Shown: positions 52,755-60,984 of the stretch, piece by piece
Numbering within the stretch: position 1 is the first letter of the stretch
Layout of the letters: each line of letters starts with the position of its first letter
Assembly (NCBI RefSeq): GCF_947488715.1
Contig: NZ_CANLAG010000001.1
Span: 248,001-312,000 of the forward strand
Direction of reading: 5' to 3'
Length of the DNA: 64,000 bases
Source: an uncultured Tateyamaria sp.
GTDB lineage: Bacteria; Pseudomonadota; Alphaproteobacteria; Rhodobacterales; Rhodobacteraceae
Notes under the pieces: model-generated
The model's database searches: none
What the model was told of the DNA's origin: nothing
Seen by the model: only the letters and a program-made list of their open reading frames with translations
Position numbers and translations under genes: made by a program

Positions 52755-53066
52755 ATGCAGACACATCAGGCCAAACGTGTTGCCATCATCATCGAACAGG
52801 TGATGCAAAGCCGTCTGACCGACGCCATGACCGCCGCGGGCGTCACAGGGTGGACCGTGTTGCCGGTGCTGGGCGGGTCCGGTCAGTCCGGTGCCTGGAG
52901 CCGCGAAGGGCAGATCAGCCGTGGCACCGGGATGGTGCAGGTGGTCTGTGTGATCCGGCCCGAACGGCTGGACGAACTGCTGGAGGCGGCCTTTGCCGTG
53001 GTTGAGCGCCATATCGGCATCGTGTCGGTCAGCGATTGCGAAGTGCTGCGCGCTGAACGGTTCTGA
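52755..53066 (+). CDS. sbtB: SbtB-like PII-type regulator
   Basis: A 103-residue PII-fold protein, 3 bases after sbtA. The VAIIIEQVMQSRLTDAMTAA start, the T-loop region GGSGQSGAWSREGQISRG and the strand MVQVVCVIRPERLDELLEAA match SbtB more than GlnB, since the uridylylated Tyr of GlnB is missing. Cyanobacterial SbtB binds SbtA and senses adenine nucleotides including cAMP. The C-terminal Cys-containing R-loop found in some SbtB proteins is absent. Confidence 0.87.
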   Translation: MQTHQAKRVAIIIEQVMQSRLTDAMTAAGVTGWTVLPVLGGSGQSGAWSREGQISRGTGMVQVVCVIRPERLDELLEAAFAVVERHIGIVSVSDCEVLRAERF

Positions 53067-53341
53067 CGAAAGCGGGGCAGCGCGCCATTGCTGGCGGGCC
53101 ACCCCGTACCACTCGTTACCTCACTGCTCCGCGCGCCACTCGTCTTTGGAAACTCACTACCCACTTGCGCGCGGATATTCGTGGACGGCACGGCGTTGGC
53201 CTGCGTCCCGATCTTGGTGCTCTGATCCGGTGCCTGTCCCCTGAGGGGTGGCACCGTGTTGGTTTTGGTGACGTGATGCACCGGCCGGCAGTCCGCGTGC
53301 CGCGCATTGGCACACACGGTCTGACACCGGCGCAATTGCTG
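53067..53341. other. intergenic, no gene recognised
   Basis: About 275 bases after sbtB. Several short open frames occur on both strands but none has a ribosome site or protein-like composition. I saw no hairpin with T-run that would end sbtB transcription. Confidence 0.5.
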
Positions 53342-53548
53342 TCATGCAAACTGGAGCTGGCGTCCTGCCATCAGGCGGCGCGGCTTCCCAAGCCGTACCT
53401 TGGCGCGCTTTTGCAGCGCCGGGCGGGCCAGGTCGTCGGCAAATAGATCCGACAGTTCGGCGCGCGTGACATCCGGTACAACCGGCATGTCTGTTGTCGT
53501 TTCCTCGTTCGCTGTCTCACCCAACAGCTGTTTCATCCAAGTCATCAT
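53342..53548 (-). CDS. small hypothetical protein
   Basis: A 68-residue protein: an N-terminal helix MMTWMKQLLGETANEE, an acidic middle (VTRAELSDLFADDLARP) and a very basic tail (KRAKVRLGKPRRLM). I do not know the family. ATG at 53548 has GAGGTG 6 bases upstream, a good ribosome site, which supports it as a real gene. Its leader carries three hairpins with G-rich loops (53572-53642), which suggests post-transcriptional control. Confidence 0.6.
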   Translation of the reverse strand: MMTWMKQLLGETANEETTTDMPVVPDVTRAELSDLFADDLARPALQKRAKVRLGKPRRLMAGRQLQFA

Positions 53549-53858
53549 CCCACTCACCTCTTTATGTTTCTCCGGCCCCCCCGGACCGGTGTTGGTGTGC
53601 CGATCCCCCCGGATCGGTCTGTCTCTCCCGACCCCCCGGCCGTTCGATGGGATATGTATGACAGGGGCTAATTACTAATTTCTTGCCGTTCCTAAAGGGA
53701 TTTTCGGCGTCGTGTTAATGTCTTTGTTAATCAAGTAAAATCAGTGCGTTACGCGAAAAATAACAGTGTTTAAAACTGTATTTAGCCTGGCCGCGCACGA
53801 GAATGGTTGCTGGGTCTACTTTTTTGCTAACTGGATCGAAACCATGATCAGGTGTGTG
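53549..53858. other. AT-richer intergenic region with hairpin cluster
   Basis: About 310 bases between the small gene and the DUF4139 gene end, both on the minus strand. The left part holds the hairpin cluster; the right part (about 53645-53850) is distinctly AT-rich compared with the rest of the window and is a likely promoter region for the small gene. No protein gene is visible. Confidence 0.55.
53572..53642 (-). promoter_or_regulatory. three tandem hairpins with GGGG loops in leader of small gene
   Basis: On the minus strand the leader reads as three successive hairpins: CCGGTCC-GGGG-GGGCCGG-like (53572-53589), a perfect CCGATCC-GGGG-GGATCGG (53600-53617), and an imperfect CGGCC-GGGG-GGTCG (53629-53642). 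They lie 24 to 94 bases before the start codon. The repeated plan with changed stems and constant loops implies selection on structure. Confidence 0.65.
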
Positions 53859-55475
53859 TCACCGCAGAATCATGCCTTCGGGCCAATTGGTCCGGGTGTC
53901 GATGGTGATGGTGCGCGTGGTGGCCGGGTCGATGTCGAATTCCCATTCGAGAATACCGCGCTGGTTGTCCACGGCGGTTTGATCCGGGGCCGGTGTGGCG
54001 GTCCATTCGATCACCAGGTCTTCTTGTTCCGAATGGGGTACGACATCGCGCAGGCGGACGTCCCAAGTGCGGTCGGTCAGGTTCTCGACGTCGATCTGGA
54101 TGGTTTCGCTTTGTTCATTGCTGCGCGAGATGAGGCCACGGTCGCCGGCGTTGCGGTCGAGGACGGTGCGGTCGATCCGCAGTCCTTCGATGCGGCCAAA
54201 GAAGATGTCTGTTTCGGCGCCCGGCGGCTGTGTGTCGAGGGTGGTCTGGCCGATCAACTGCCCGTCCACATAGAGGGTCGCAGCACCGGGCAGCAGGATT
54301 TCGGGCGATGTGTTGGCAAAATTCACCTGGCGGTAGGCGGTTTCATCGGCGCGGGGCACAGCGCGGGCCAGGAGGCTGGCGTCAAAGCGCAGGGTGTCGA
54401 GGGCGATCTGCACAGTGCCGGTTTGGGCGGGTACGGTGACGGTGCCGGGCAGCGTGTAGGTGACACCGATGTCTGAAATGTCGGTGCGGGCAAGGGTGGC
54501 TGCGGTTTCTGCCATGATGCCGACGTTTGCGCGATCGAAGGCGACACCGCGCCGACGCGGCAGTTGCGCGAGTGGTTGTTTGGCGTCCGGATCGAGGATC
54601 ACGCGCTTGAACGGTTGCAGCTGGGCGGGTTCCGTTGGGCCGAAGGGCGACAGGGTGGACAGGGTGAGGGTGACGTCTTGCCAGTCTTCGGATGAGGCCT
54701 GCGTGATTTCGGCGCTGCGACGGATGGTCAGGGCGGTGTCGTCGGTCAGGTCCAGTCGGTAGACCGGCGTCCAGCCGACGTCGGGCGTCGGATAGCGCAG
54801 GGTGACGGCAAGCGGCCCGTCTTCGGCCTTGTCGATGCGCAGGGCCAGCGTGGCGGGTGTGTCGTTGCGCGGGGTGACGGCGTCGAGGGCGGCGCGGGCC
54901 TGCTGGATTGCGAATGTCAGGTCGGTGCGGTCACGGGTGAGGCGGCGGACCTCTTCGGCAGCGTCCTGCATGGCGCCCCGCGCGGCGGTGCCGTCGCTGG
55001 CGATCAGTTGCCCGATGGCGCGCAAGGCGTCCACATCTGTGGCGGCCTCTCCGGGCAGGGTGATGCCGTTGAGAAAGCGGATCTGGTCGTCGGCGGCCTG
55101 ACCCATAGCGCGGGCGCGGGCAATCTGGTTGTCGCTGAGGGCCAGCGCTTCGGTGGCGGCGTCCAGCCGGGCCTTGGCGTCCAGCCATGCGGGGGTGCGG
55201 GGCGCACGGTAGGGCGTGTCGCGGTTTTCGTCCCATCGGCGCGACAGCAGCGTCGCTCCGTCGAGGCTGATGTCAATCAGGCCGGGTTGCAGTGTGGCGT
55301 CCAGCGCGTCGATGCGCACCTCGTGCTGCCCAGCGGGCAGGTCGATTTTGGCGGTACGGGTGACCATGGCGCCGCTGGCATAGGCGGTGACGGCCACGGG
55401 CGGCGCGGTGAGGGTGAAGGTGTCGGCGTGCGCAGCAAAGGGCAGGGCGCAGAGGAGGGCAGCAGCAAGACGCAT
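53859..55475 (-). CDS. DUF4139 domain protein (MuiA-like), secreted
   Basis: A 538-residue protein with a signal peptide (MRLAAALLCALPFAAHADTF). The N-terminal region VTAYASGAMVTRTAKIDLPA matches the DUF4140 part of this family, a coiled-coil middle follows (about residues 100-230), and the C-terminal beta-rich DUF4139 part starts near VTLRYPTPDVGWTPVYRLDL and ends NQRGILEWEFDIDPATTRTI. Homologues were named for mucoidy inhibition, but the function is unknown. ATG at 55475 follows AAAGG. Confidence 0.88.
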   Translation of the reverse strand: MRLAAALLCALPFAAHADTFTLTAPPVAVTAYASGAMVTRTAKIDLPAGQHEVRIDALDATLQPGLIDISLDGATLLSRRWDENRDTPYRAPRTPAWLDAKARLDAATEALALSDNQIARARAMGQAADDQIRFLNGITLPGEAATDVDALRAIGQLIASDGTAARGAMQDAAEEVRRLTRDRTDLTFAIQQARAALDAVTPRNDTPATLALRIDKAEDGPLAVTLRYPTPDVGWTPVYRLDLTDDTALTIRRSAEITQASSEDWQDVTLTLSTLSPFGPTEPAQLQPFKRVILDPDAKQPLAQLPRRRGVAFDRANVGIMAETAATLARTDISDIGVTYTLPGTVTVPAQTGTVQIALDTLRFDASLLARAVPRADETAYRQVNFANTSPEILLPGAATLYVDGQLIGQTTLDTQPPGAETDIFFGRIEGLRIDRTVLDRNAGDRGLISRSNEQSETIQIDVENLTDRTWDVRLRDVVPHSEQEDLVIEWTATPAPDQTAVDNQRGILEWEFDIDPATTRTITIDTRTNWPEGMILR

Positions 55476-55530
55476 GGGGCAACCTTTCAGATCGGATGCC
55501 TCACCATGCCCCGCATATGGGCAAAGAAAA

Positions 55531-55548
55531 AGGGGCCAATCGGCCCCT
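55531..55548 (-). terminator. rho-independent terminator of asd
   Basis: On the minus strand AGGGGCC-GATT-GGCCCCT is followed directly by TTTTCTTTG. It begins 26 bases after the asd stop codon, the classical position and form. Confidence 0.85.
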
Positions 55549-55573
55549 TGTTCCCCTGTCATCAGGTGGGCGT

Positions 55574-56596
55574 TCAGCCCTTTTGCAGCACGCGCTGGCC
55601 CAGCAGTTCCGCGATCTGCACCGCGTTCAGGGCAGCGCCCTTGCGCAGGTTGTCGCTGACGCACCAGAAGTTCAGGCCGTTATCAATCGTCGAATCCTGG
55701 CGGATGCGGCTGATGAACGTCGCATAGTCGCCCGCGCATTCGATGGGCGACACGTAACCGCCGTCCTCGCGTTTATCGATGACCATGATGCCGGGCGCCT
55801 CGCGCAGGATGTCGCGCGCTTCGTCCTCGTCGAGGAAATCCTCGGTCTCGATATTCACCGCCTCGGAGTGGCCGACAAAGACGGGCACGCGCACGCAGGT
55901 GGCCGTGACCTTGATCGACGGGTCGACGATCTTTTTCGTCTCCACCATCATCTTCCACTCTTCCTTGGTCGAGCCGTCTTCCATGAAGACGTCGATCTGC
56001 GGGATCACGTTGAAAGCGATCTGCTTCTGGAACTTCTTGGGTTCCACCTCGGATGTGGGGTTGTAGATGGCTTTGGTCTGGTCCCACAGCTCGTCCATCC
56101 CTTCCTTGCCGGCACCCGACACGGATTGGTAGGTGGACACGACGACGCGCTTGATCGTGGCGCGGTCGTGCAGGGGTTTCAGGGCCACAACCATCTGCGC
56201 GGTCGAGCAGTTGGGGTTGGCGATGATGTTTTTCTTGGCGTAACCCTCGATCGCGTCGGCATTCACCTCGGGCACGATCAGCGGCACATCGGGGTCGTAG
56301 CGGTAGAGCGACGAGTTATCGATGACCACGCACCCGGCCTTGGCCGCGATGGGGGCATATTTCTTGGTCGCGTCGGACCCGATGGCAAAGAGCGCCATGT
56401 CCCAACCCGTGAAGTCGAACGTATCAAGGTCCTTGGTCGTCAGCGTCTTGTCACCGAACGTCACCTCTGTTCCCAGCGAACGGCGGCTTGCCAGTACGGC
56501 AATCTCGTCCACGGGAAACTGGCGCTCGGCCAGGATGTTCAGCATTTCGCGGCCCACGTTACCGGTGGCGCCCGCGACGACGACACGATACCCCAT
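55574..56596 (-). CDS. asd: aspartate-semialdehyde dehydrogenase
   Basis: A 340-residue Asd that reduces aspartyl phosphate in lysine, threonine, methionine and cell-wall synthesis. The NADP loop is VVVAGATGNVGREML, the nucleophile Cys is in IIANPNCSTAQMV, and QSVSGAGKEGMDEL and GHSEAVNIETE follow. AAAAGGAGACC precedes the ATG at 56596. A strong terminator follows the gene, so it is probably a single-gene unit. Confidence 0.97.
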   Translation of the reverse strand: MGYRVVVAGATGNVGREMLNILAERQFPVDEIAVLASRRSLGTEVTFGDKTLTTKDLDTFDFTGWDMALFAIGSDATKKYAPIAAKAGCVVIDNSSLYRYDPDVPLIVPEVNADAIEGYAKKNIIANPNCSTAQMVVALKPLHDRATIKRVVVSTYQSVSGAGKEGMDELWDQTKAIYNPTSEVEPKKFQKQIAFNVIPQIDVFMEDGSTKEEWKMMVETKKIVDPSIKVTATCVRVPVFVGHSEAVNIETEDFLDEDEARDILREAPGIMVIDKREDGGYVSPIECAGDYATFISRIRQDSTIDNGLNFWCVSDNLRKGAALNAVQIAELLGQRVLQKG

Positions 56597-56659
56597 GATG
56601 GTCTCCTTTTTGGGTAGGTGCGTGGCCCTTACACCCATTGTTCCACGGGGGAAAGGGCG

Positions 56660-57832
56660 TCAGTCGGTGGAGTCACGGCTAAGTGCGTAGATCGCGACAC
56701 CAAAGGCGAGTGCGACAGCAAAAAAGACAAAGATTGCGGTGTAGGGCGCGGCGGGCGCGCCGCCTGCGTAGGCTGTGTGAAGCTGGCCCGAGAAAAACTG
56801 CATCACGCCGACGCCGCCAATGCCAAAGAGGTTCATCAGCGTCACGCCCCGCCCGGTCAGGTGCGCGGGAAAGAAGCTGCGCGCGTGGGCGATGATGACC
56901 GGGAAGGACGCGCCAAAGAAGCCGATGGCGGCCATCATCGCGATGGAGAGCGTGGCGCTGCGATCCGTCTGGGTGATCAGCCCGGCGAGCAGCACGATGG
57001 TCAGGGTGTTGCCGCCGAACACCACCCATTTGCGGGTGCCCAGCAGCCGGTCCAGAGGGCCATAGGCGAGGGTGCCGACGATCATGGCGAGGCTCATCAC
57101 CAGTGTGGCGACACCGATCTGGCTGGTTTGCAGGTCGAACACATCGCGCAGGTAGGGGCCGATCCACAGGCCGCGCACAGCGGCCACGGGCGCGTAGTTC
57201 ACGAACATGATCGGGATGATCAGCCACAGCACCGGCATGCGCAGCAGGTCGAGCAGTGATCCGTCCCCTGCGGCCTCGGCGCGGGCGGGGTCGCGGACGG
57301 TGATCAGCACGCCAAGGGCCACGGTGGCAGAGACCGCGGCGAGGCCCCAGAGGGCGGCGCGCCAGCCGATTGCCTCGACCGCGAAAGCCAGCGGGTAGGA
57401 CGAGATCAGGTTGCCCACGGTGCCGATGCCGATCATCAGCGCGGCCAGAGTGGCAAAGCGGGCGGGCGGGTATTCGCGGGCAAAGATATAGAAGCTGGCC
57501 ATCAGCACAGGCGAACAGCCGACGCCGATCAGGGCCATGGCGGCGTGGATGTAGAGCGGCCCTTGTGCCAGCGCGAACAGTGCGGCCCCGCCACCGCCGC
57601 CCACCAGCAAGAGCCATCCGGCAGTGCGGCGTGGCCCGATGGTGTCGAGCGCGCGGCCCACGGGGATCTGCATCGCGGCAAAGGCCAGGAACCAGTAGCC
57701 CGACGCGGTGGCGAGCACGGCGGGTTCGATCCCCAGCGCATCCCGCAGTGGTGTGGTGAGCACGGCGAGAAAGGCGCGAAAGAACTGGCTGAGCACATAG
57801 GCCAGCCCCAAGAGCAGAAGTCCGCTTTGCAT
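56660..57832 (-). CDS. MFS transporter
   Basis: A 390-residue, 12-helix major facilitator. The N-terminal half has SQFFRAFLAVLTTPLRDALG and GYWFLAFAAMQIPVGRALDT, a pattern of the YnfM/cyanate-like MFS group, and the loop motif GRALDTIGPRRTAGWLLLVG. AAGGGGGC precedes ATG 57832. It is divergent from the DUF3095 gene across about 110 bases. Substrate unknown. Confidence 0.87.
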   Translation of the reverse strand: MQSGLLLLGLAYVLSQFFRAFLAVLTTPLRDALGIEPAVLATASGYWFLAFAAMQIPVGRALDTIGPRRTAGWLLLVGGGGGAALFALAQGPLYIHAAMALIGVGCSPVLMASFYIFAREYPPARFATLAALMIGIGTVGNLISSYPLAFAVEAIGWRAALWGLAAVSATVALGVLITVRDPARAEAAGDGSLLDLLRMPVLWLIIPIMFVNYAPVAAVRGLWIGPYLRDVFDLQTSQIGVATLVMSLAMIVGTLAYGPLDRLLGTRKWVVFGGNTLTIVLLAGLITQTDRSATLSIAMMAAIGFFGASFPVIIAHARSFFPAHLTGRGVTLMNLFGIGGVGVMQFFSGQLHTAYAGGAPAAPYTAIFVFFAVALAFGVAIYALSRDSTD

Positions 57833-57941
57833 GATGCCCCCTTGTCCGGCGGACAGCCGTGCCATGGGACCGTGACGGGTGCAAGTGTCATTGCGGGATG
57901 GGGGATGCGTGTTAGGGTTGAGCACAGAGAGGTGTCAGCGC

Positions 57942-59072
57942 ATGTTTTATGACCAGTTGCCGCGACAGGCGGCGTTCTCGGATTTGGCCGATCCCGGTCT
58001 TTATACACCGTTGCCCGATGATTGGGTTGTCGGCACATCGGACATCATCGGGTCAACCGCAGCAATTGCGGCGAGCAAGTACAAGACGGTCAACATGATT
58101 GGTGCGGCGGTGATTTCGGCGCAGATCAATGGCGCGGGTGGGCGTGCCTTTCCTTATGTGTTTGGCGGAGACGGGGCGGCGTTTGCGCATCCACCCGAAC
58201 ATGCGGAGGCCGCAGCCGCTGCGTTGGCGGCAGTGCGGGTCTGGGCGCAGGCGGAGTTTGGAATGGGCCTCAGGGTTGGTGTGTTTCCGGTGGCCGACAT
58301 ACGGGCCGCCGGGCGTGAGGTCGCGGTGGCGCGCTATTCGGTGTCCGAGGGGGTCGATTACGCGATGTTCGCCGGGGGCGGGGTCAGTTGGGCCGAGGAC
58401 CGCATGAAGTCGGGTGTGGACACGGTGCCAGAGGCGCCGGCGGGGACGCAGCCGGATCTGACGGGGTTGAGTTGTCGCTGGAACCACATGTCGGCGCGCA
58501 ATGGCACCATCCTGTCGCTGTTGGTGCAGCCCCGCGAGGGGGTGGGTGCCGCCCGGTTTGCCGAAGTGGCGCAGGCGGTTCTGGATCTGGTTGCGCATTT
58601 GCAGCGCAGTGGACACCCGTCGCCTGCAGAGGGGCCGGGGTTCAGTTGGCCGCCGCCCGGTGCGGGTCTGGAGGTGACGGCGCGGCCCCCCGGTGTGTCG
58701 GCGGCCAAGCGCAAGCGGCAGATTATGGTCGAGACGGCGATGGCCTGGGTGTTTCTGACCACGCGGATCAAGCTGGGCGGGTTTGATCCGGCGCATTACC
58801 AGCGCACCGTGGGGGCGAATGCGGATTACCGCAAATTTGACGACGGGTTGAAGATGACGATCGACTGCGATGCCGACACGGTGGCGCGGTTGCGATCGCT
58901 GCTGGACCGTGCGCGCGAGGCGGGCACCGTGGTTTACGGGATGCACGCGCAGGATGAGGCGATGATGACCTGTATCGTGCCCTCCATCATGGAGGACACG
59001 CATGTGCATTTCATCGATGGTGCGGCGGGCGGGTACACGCAGGCCGCGGTGGGCATGAAGGCGGACAGCTGA
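57942..59072 (+). CDS. DUF3095 protein, class III nucleotidyl cyclase-like
   Basis: A 376-residue protein that I assign to DUF3095. The N-terminal WVVGTSDIIGSTAAIAASKY, followed by VNMIGAAVISA and PYVFGGDGAAFA, mimics the metal-binding D-x-x-G-S-T and G-G-D-G elements of class III adenylate/guanylate cyclases (Asp34 and Asp77). The C-terminal half contains FKFDDGLKMTIDCDADT-like and VHFIDGAAGGYTQAAVGMK blocks specific to the family. AGAGAGGTG precedes ATG 57942. Nucleotide cyclase activity is a prediction from the motifs; the known function is none. Confidence 0.82.
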   Translation: MFYDQLPRQAAFSDLADPGLYTPLPDDWVVGTSDIIGSTAAIAASKYKTVNMIGAAVISAQINGAGGRAFPYVFGGDGAAFAHPPEHAEAAAAALAAVRVWAQAEFGMGLRVGVFPVADIRAAGREVAVARYSVSEGVDYAMFAGGGVSWAEDRMKSGVDTVPEAPAGTQPDLTGLSCRWNHMSARNGTILSLLVQPREGVGAARFAEVAQAVLDLVAHLQRSGHPSPAEGPGFSWPPPGAGLEVTARPPGVSAAKRKRQIMVETAMAWVFLTTRIKLGGFDPAHYQRTVGANADYRKFDDGLKMTIDCDADTVARLRSLLDRAREAGTVVYGMHAQDEAMMTCIVPSIMEDTHVHFIDGAAGGYTQAAVGMKADS

Positions 59073-59078
59073 ACGGCG

Positions 59079-59846
59079 TCACCGCTTCCAGGTTTTGGCC
59101 AGCGTGCGCAGTTGATTGGCGAGGATCAGCAGGTCGATGCCCGTGGCCACAAACCGTGCGCCCCAGTCGAGGCAGTCCTGCGTGAACTCTTGCGTGGTGG
59201 CGAGGACACCGGGTGCTTTGCCCGCGGCTTCGATGCGGGCGAAGGCGCCCTTGATCGTGGCCTGCACGTCGGGGTGGGTCAGGTTGCCCATGTGGCCCAT
59301 GTCGGCGCTGAGATCGGCGGGGCCGATGAACACGCCGTCGATGCCGTCCACGGCGAGGATGTCGTCGAGGTTGGCGATGCCCGCGCGGTTTTCCACCTGG
59401 ATCAGCAGGCAGACCTGGTCATCGGCGGTGTGGCCGTAGTCGGTGATCGCGCCGAACTGGCTGCACCGCGCGCCGGAATAGCCGACCCCGCGCCCGCCTG
59501 TGGGCGGGTAGCGCACGTCGTGGACCAGTTGCCGGGCCTGTTCGGCGGTTTCGACCATGGGGACCAGCACGGTTTGCGCACCGGCGTCGAGCACCTGTTT
59601 GATGATCCAGGTTTCGCCCGTGGGCACGCGGACGGCGGCGTGGCTGTCGGAGGCCTGTAGCGCCATGAGCTGCATCCGCATGCGCGAGATGTCGTAGGGC
59701 GTGTGTTCGCCGTCGATCAGCAGCCAGTCGAACCCGGCGGTGCCTGCGATTTCGGTGGCGAGCGGATCGCCGAGGCTGAGCCAGCATCCGATGACGGTTT
59801 CGCCGTTCTTGATCGCGGCCTTGAACGGGTTGTGGGGGGCGGGCAT
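59079..59846 (-). CDS. hpaI: HpcH/HpaI family aldolase
   Basis: A 255-residue class II aldolase barrel. The family signatures are DWLLIDGEHTPYD, QTVLVPMVETAEQARQLV, LIQVENRAGIANLDDIL (metal Glu) and GVFIGPADLSADMGHMG (metal Asp). HpaI cleaves 4-hydroxy-2-oxoheptanedioate to pyruvate and succinic semialdehyde, which would finish the hpa pathway encoded 50 kb away; other family members use related hydroxy-oxo acids, so the assignment is probable and not certain. AAAGGAGACC precedes ATG 59846. Its stop is 6 bases from the convergent DUF3095 stop. Confidence 0.88.
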   Translation of the reverse strand: MPAPHNPFKAAIKNGETVIGCWLSLGDPLATEIAGTAGFDWLLIDGEHTPYDISRMRMQLMALQASDSHAAVRVPTGETWIIKQVLDAGAQTVLVPMVETAEQARQLVHDVRYPPTGGRGVGYSGARCSQFGAITDYGHTADDQVCLLIQVENRAGIANLDDILAVDGIDGVFIGPADLSADMGHMGNLTHPDVQATIKGAFARIEAAGKAPGVLATTQEFTQDCLDWGARFVATGIDLLILANQLRTLAKTWKR

Positions 59847-59963
59847 GGGCGGTCTCCTTTGGTGTTGAGGCACCCTAGCCGGAGCGGTGCGCCCGTGGCT
59901 ACTGTGGAAATGCGGCGCTGGCGCGCCACGCGATGTCTGGCCTTTGCGGGGCGCAAAGGCGGT

Positions 59964-59997
59964 GCCTCCGGCGGGCATGTTTTTTAGAACAATGAAG
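59964..59997 (+). repeat. family B dispersed repeat, copy 1
   Basis: GCCTCCGGCGGGCATG followed by TTTTTTAGAACAATGAAG. The same CGGCGGG ... GAACAATGAA plan occurs at 61741-61775. It lies just beyond the end of the winged-helix gene. Confidence 0.55.
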
Positions 59998-60000
59998 GGG

Positions 60001-60705
60001 TCAGAGGACCTTGATCACGTCCTTTTCGACGCTGAGCATATAGCCGCGGCGGGCGATGTTCTTGACCAGCAGTTCGCTGACGATCTGGTTGCCCAGCGTG
60101 TCGCGCAGGCGTTTGATGCGGGTGGCGCCTGCGGCCTCTTCGCAGTCGGCGGCGTTGCGGCCTGAGATGACGCCTTCGATTTCGGAGCCGGACAGGACGT
60201 CGTCGTCCATGCGCGCCTCGGCCAGGACGGACATGGTTTCCATGGCAGCGTCGGTCAGTTTGAAGCCGAGGTTGTTGAGGTAGACGGTGTTTTCCTCGCG
60301 GCTGATCAGCAGGGAATTGACCTGGATGCCCACGCGTTCGATCTGGGCCATGCGGCGGTTGAAGCCCACCAGCAGGATCAGGAAAACCAGGGCGGCGATC
60401 ATCATGGCGGTGGCGAAGACCAGCAGCACGAAGATCACCAGCCGGTAGCTGGCCAGCGTGTCGGCGAAGGCGGTGCCGGATTGGGCGAGGATTTCGAGCA
60501 GTTTGATCTCCGCCTGCGCAGTCAGGTCGGCGTTTTCGATGAACATGCGTTCGACCCGCGCGTCGAAGGCCCCGGCGTCGGGCAGGGTCAGAAACAGGAG
60601 CGCGGCCGCGAGTATGAGCAGTAGCAGGATGCCTGCGATGCCGAAAGTCACCAGCCGTCCGCCGGTGCGCCGCATGTCAGAAGCGGAGGTAGTATTGTCC
60701 GGCAC
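60001..60705 (-). CDS. membrane-anchored winged-helix protein (inverted ToxR-like layout)
   Basis: A 234-residue protein with TM1 at about 20-41, a periplasmic loop of about 45 residues, TM2 at about 88-114, and a C-terminal OmpR-type winged helix at about 135-230, shown by TRIKRLRDTLGNQIVSELL and VKNIARRGYMLSVEKDV. ToxR-like proteins have the DNA-binding part first; here it is last. GTG at 60705 has AAAGGAAAAACA upstream and is preferred to ATG at 60675. Its start overlaps the secreted small protein gene by 29 bases, so the two are co-expressed. It probably senses a periplasmic signal; the ligand is unknown. Confidence 0.8.
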   Translation of the reverse strand: MPDNTTSASDMRRTGGRLVTFGIAGILLLLILAAALLFLTLPDAGAFDARVERMFIENADLTAQAEIKLLEILAQSGTAFADTLASYRLVIFVLLVFATAMMIAALVFLILLVGFNRRMAQIERVGIQVNSLLISREENTVYLNNLGFKLTDAAMETMSVLAEARMDDDVLSGSEIEGVISGRNAADCEEAAGATRIKRLRDTLGNQIVSELLVKNIARRGYMLSVEKDVIKVL

Positions 60706-60958
60706 TGTTTTTCCTTTGGTCGAGGCCTTCGGGGCCGAAAACGGATTGCACCTGGAGCAGCGTCCAGCCCTGTGCGGCGAGGCGGGGGCCAAGCTGTTGT
60801 TGTGCGTTGCCCGCCGCGCAGGCGCCGTTGATCTGGGCCACACCGTAGTGCAAGCGCAGGGGATTGTCCTGTTTGGCCTTGTAGTCGGCGTAGCATTGCG
60901 CCTGTGCCGCACTGGCGAGGCCCAGCAGGAGGGCCGTGGTGAGTGTGATCTGTTTCAT
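60677..60958 (-). CDS. small secreted protein
   Basis: A 93-residue protein with a clear signal peptide (TLTTALLLGLASAAQAQC) and a mature part of about 70 residues with two Cys (QCYADYK, GACAAGN) that may form a disulfide. I do not recognise the family. It is the first gene of a two-gene unit with the membrane-anchored winged-helix protein, overlapping it by 29 bases, so it could be its periplasmic partner or ligand; that is inference. Two direct repeats lie upstream. Confidence 0.75.
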   Translation of the reverse strand: MKQITLTTALLLGLASAAQAQCYADYKAKQDNPLRLHYGVAQINGACAAGNAQQQLGPRLAAQGWTLLQVQSVFGPEGLDQRKNSAGQYYLRF

Positions 60959-60984
60959 GGGCCCAGAGTGCGGGTTCCGGGGCG

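Noticed and set aside
53067-53446. Possible gene remnant after sbtB (plus-strand frame of about 90 codons)
   Set aside because: No ribosome site, no recognisable similarity, and it overlaps the better supported small gene on the other strand.
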